Positions 5,401 through 5,892 of a stretch of DNA of 5,892 nt are shown one piece after another. The notes under the pieces are model-generated. The model was given only the letters and a program-made list of their open reading frames with translations. It searched no databases and was not told the DNA's origin. This DNA comes from Lentisphaerota bacterium (GTDB lineage Bacteria > Verrucomicrobiota > Kiritimatiellia > RFP12 > UBA3636). Position 1 is the stretch's first letter. Every line of letters begins with the position of its first letter. Location of the stretch: assembly GCA_022837245.1 (NCBI GenBank), contig JALHHX010000136.1:1-5892 (forward strand), given 5' to 3'. The position numbers and the translations under genes were made by a program.

Positions 5401-5892
5401 GGCATGGGATGACGCCGGGCGCGAAGTATTGCGCCTAGACCAGCTGGACGGCTCGTTAGTTCCATTTGAGGTGACAAATTCCATTGTTATGGACGTTGAG
5501 CATATGGCAGCATATGGAGTTACGGCCATCGCCACTGAATCGGATTACACGCCGCACAGTGGCGACTCCGGGAGATGGGAGGATGCGGGGAAAGCGCGTA
5601 CCGAAGTTCGTTACATGATACGGCATGGTGTGGCGACCGTACTTGGGCGTACGTGGTATTTGTACAAGAGCGGAGCGGACTCACATGGCTGGCCCACCCT
5701 CTCAACCACCACCATACGCGCATGTTCGCAGACGGCGGCAATCGACGACCCCGGCAACTCAGTGAGCGTCAACACGTACTACGATGGCGATGCCCCGGGC
5801 GTGTCGCTGGTGCTTCGCGGACGTCCTGTTGAATCGCGCGGAGATGATGGCTCCGTTATATCCTGCTCCTACGCCCAAGGCGACTATGACGC
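2489..5892 (+). CDS. Giant secreted RHS-like protein with calcium-binding repeats (5' part, runs off window)
   Basis: The frame is open from ATG 2489 to the window end: 1134 complete codons, no stop. GGAGA at 2476-2480 is the likely ribosome site. Regions: residues 1-27, signal peptide (MKRRLTATAAMAIALAAAV, likely cut after LHA); 28-93, two segments shared with the LamG protein; 118-220, three GQ[LV]K linker repeats; 223-336, five D-x-D-x-[DG]-type calcium motifs as in thrombospondin type 3 repeats; 345-590, beta-rich, Pro/Gly-rich linker; 610-729, cysteine-rich, ending in CX2CX3CX4C; 731-840, domain with FRIPLG and CSDGRGRTIEI; about 957-1134, degenerate YD/RHS-like repeats (AWDDAGREVLRLDQLDG, then GRPVESRGDDGSV). 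RHS proteins form large shells or fibres and often end in a toxin domain. Here that end is not visible, so a toxin role is inference. GC content falls from about 74% (2821-3000) to about 52% (3481-3660). It is probably exported and surface-bound or released. The frame is certain; the RHS assignment is probable. Confidence 0.9.
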   Translation, partial: MKRRLTATAAMAIALAAAVPNQSGLHAADIAADRVDTRDVRTWRIGSPYGLSLDADAEVSGSMSVSGGAAFQGGMCLVAPLGDVPMGPFTNTAETAAPQAGAPGWWAEYGVTTADAVDDFAAATQGQVKWIASRARVMLDDSAAPEGGAGPGVDALVDGFGGGPDFVPATLGQLKNTAEPFWMRLVELSAAGGLPWGGPATNDFALANIGQVKNLFSFDLSADTDGDGMPDWWESYHGLDPLDPADALLDHDGDGLTNLREYEHGTGPSNADSDGDLVPDGIELMYGTDPTKWDTDDDGLNDMAEIGWSGTDPLNPDTDGDGVSDGDEIFWGRDPNLFNHPSEWEPHTNKINLVATKIFSSYDIPDWAIAVPPSEVIYSRKFEIDRQNGWTQYYLSARPDGAGGWDHEGLAVYWIDSGGQSGAVSDSATDSLHLPLSSTAHSVTIEIRQTDLNMRAPTPLYLLEWSPIVDVSSSGAHKAIVDGVECTAFAGNGVPIYVDVSLDVANRPKDAPVSAEEMPGVGAPFPGDPSLVFEPNPAPHGTPVIGGRIKADAPGVYEMPEVKIPRSPAAPMSQAGAIQPLSAPGGAGGADLLLLLTPMIMFDVWSHSGCSPNLNFDPETAIYSPVYEYPVDSGCLRRNWYRDVSGGSVCTCSPWIEYGNESLESWFSHEVELKEGGQVVGKVFFEGAEIWNGSTYHFLGESCVERGVELLSGTDECGGCSTGCADGNCDGLEGGGLGSVEFRIPLGMPRDEQVSGFVWFRAEYPVVVTRDLFYIESRSDALVSDATSGDVRTVVCSDGRGRTIEIADIENGVLLTVTKTVGGELEHTWEITNTGGASSRIRMRKISRANNVMSDVEYFLHGGSWTAHDYLSGFTSQIAQENTLNQNSGGMLREERVVKDATNGVVSSSITISERVGSGNNAVLREVYQAERGYDGELIEDFASYWVDSIHHNRNGRPKMVWGDSRGWSFQAWDDAGREVLRLDQLDGSLVPFEVTNSIVMDVEHMAAYGVTAIATESDYTPHSGDSGRWEDAGKARTEVRYMIRHGVATVLGRTWYLYKSGADSHGWPTLSTTTIRACSQTAAIDDPGNSVSVNTYYDGDAPGVSLVLRGRPVESRGDDGSVISCSYAQGDYD
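2840..3148 (+). repeat. Three GQ[LV]K protein-level repeats
   Basis: Three segments of the giant protein share the pattern F-x-x-A-[TN]-x-G-Q-[LV]-K: DDFAAATQGQVKW (residues 118-130), PDFVPATLGQLKNTAEPFW (164-182) and NDFALANIGQVKNLFSF (202-218). The Gln residues are at 127, 173 and 211, so the spacing is 46 then 38. I recall GQLK-type motifs ahead of calcium-binding repeats in secreted proteins of PVC bacteria. Their function is unknown to me. The DNA of the copies is diverged, so this is an old protein repeat. Confidence 0.7.
3155..3496 (+). repeat. Five thrombospondin type 3-like calcium-binding repeats
   Basis: Five acidic motifs lie at residues 223-231 (DTDGDGMPD), 250-258 (DHDGDGLTN), 272-280 (DSDGDLVPD), 294-302 (DTDDDGLND) and 317-325 (DTDGDGVSD), at intervals of 27, 22, 22 and 23 residues. 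Between them come E-x-x-x-G-T-D-P-type turns (YGTDPTKW, SGTDPLNP, GRDPNLF). This is the pattern of TSP3 repeats, which wrap around calcium ions and form stiff rods. Here they probably hold the RHS-like body away from the N-terminal part, and folding should depend on calcium. Confidence 0.88.

Noticed and set aside
5499..5517. Direct repeat AGCATATGG, two copies 10 bases apart
   Set aside because: It is short, lies inside the giant gene encoding EHMAAYG, and has no third copy. Probably chance.

Overview
The window looks like accessory, cell-surface-type DNA from a GC-rich bacterium. The best guess is a member of the PVC superphylum (Kiritimatiellota, Lentisphaerota or Verrucomicrobiota). That placement is inference. 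It rests on the large secreted protein, which combines repeated GQ[LV]K-type linker motifs, a run of D-x-D-x-D-G calcium-binding motifs beginning DTDGDGMPDWWE, and a following RHS/YD-like region. I recall this style of architecture from that group, but no search was run.

Layout. Positions 1-77 appear to hold the first codons of a leftward gene cut by the window edge, possibly an IS30-type transposase. Positions 78-375 carry no convincing gene but contain at least four strong inverted repeats. A good sigma70-like promoter lies at 376-404. Three rightward genes follow with short gaps (29 and 52 bases), each starting with a signal peptide: an unrecognised 324-residue secreted protein (500-1474), a 310-residue LamG/concanavalin A-like lectin-fold protein (1504-2436), and a very large secreted protein that begins at 2489 and is still open at 5892 (at least 1134 residues). 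The last protein reads: signal peptide, short module, three GQ[LV]K repeats, five calcium-binding repeats, a beta-rich linker, a cysteine cluster, and the start of an RHS/YD-like region.

How the genes fit together. The close spacing, common strand and single clear promoter suggest one operon making three exported proteins. The LamG protein and the giant protein share the same mature N-terminal segment and the same glycine/serine-rich module ending in PLGD...TN. The LamG domain sits between these two segments in one protein and is absent in the other. They are therefore probably sister products, perhaps a binding partner and a main fibre or effector, although that role is inference. The C-terminal end of the giant protein, where an RHS core and any toxin domain would lie, is outside the window, so its final function cannot be read here.

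No tRNA, rRNA or CRISPR array was seen.
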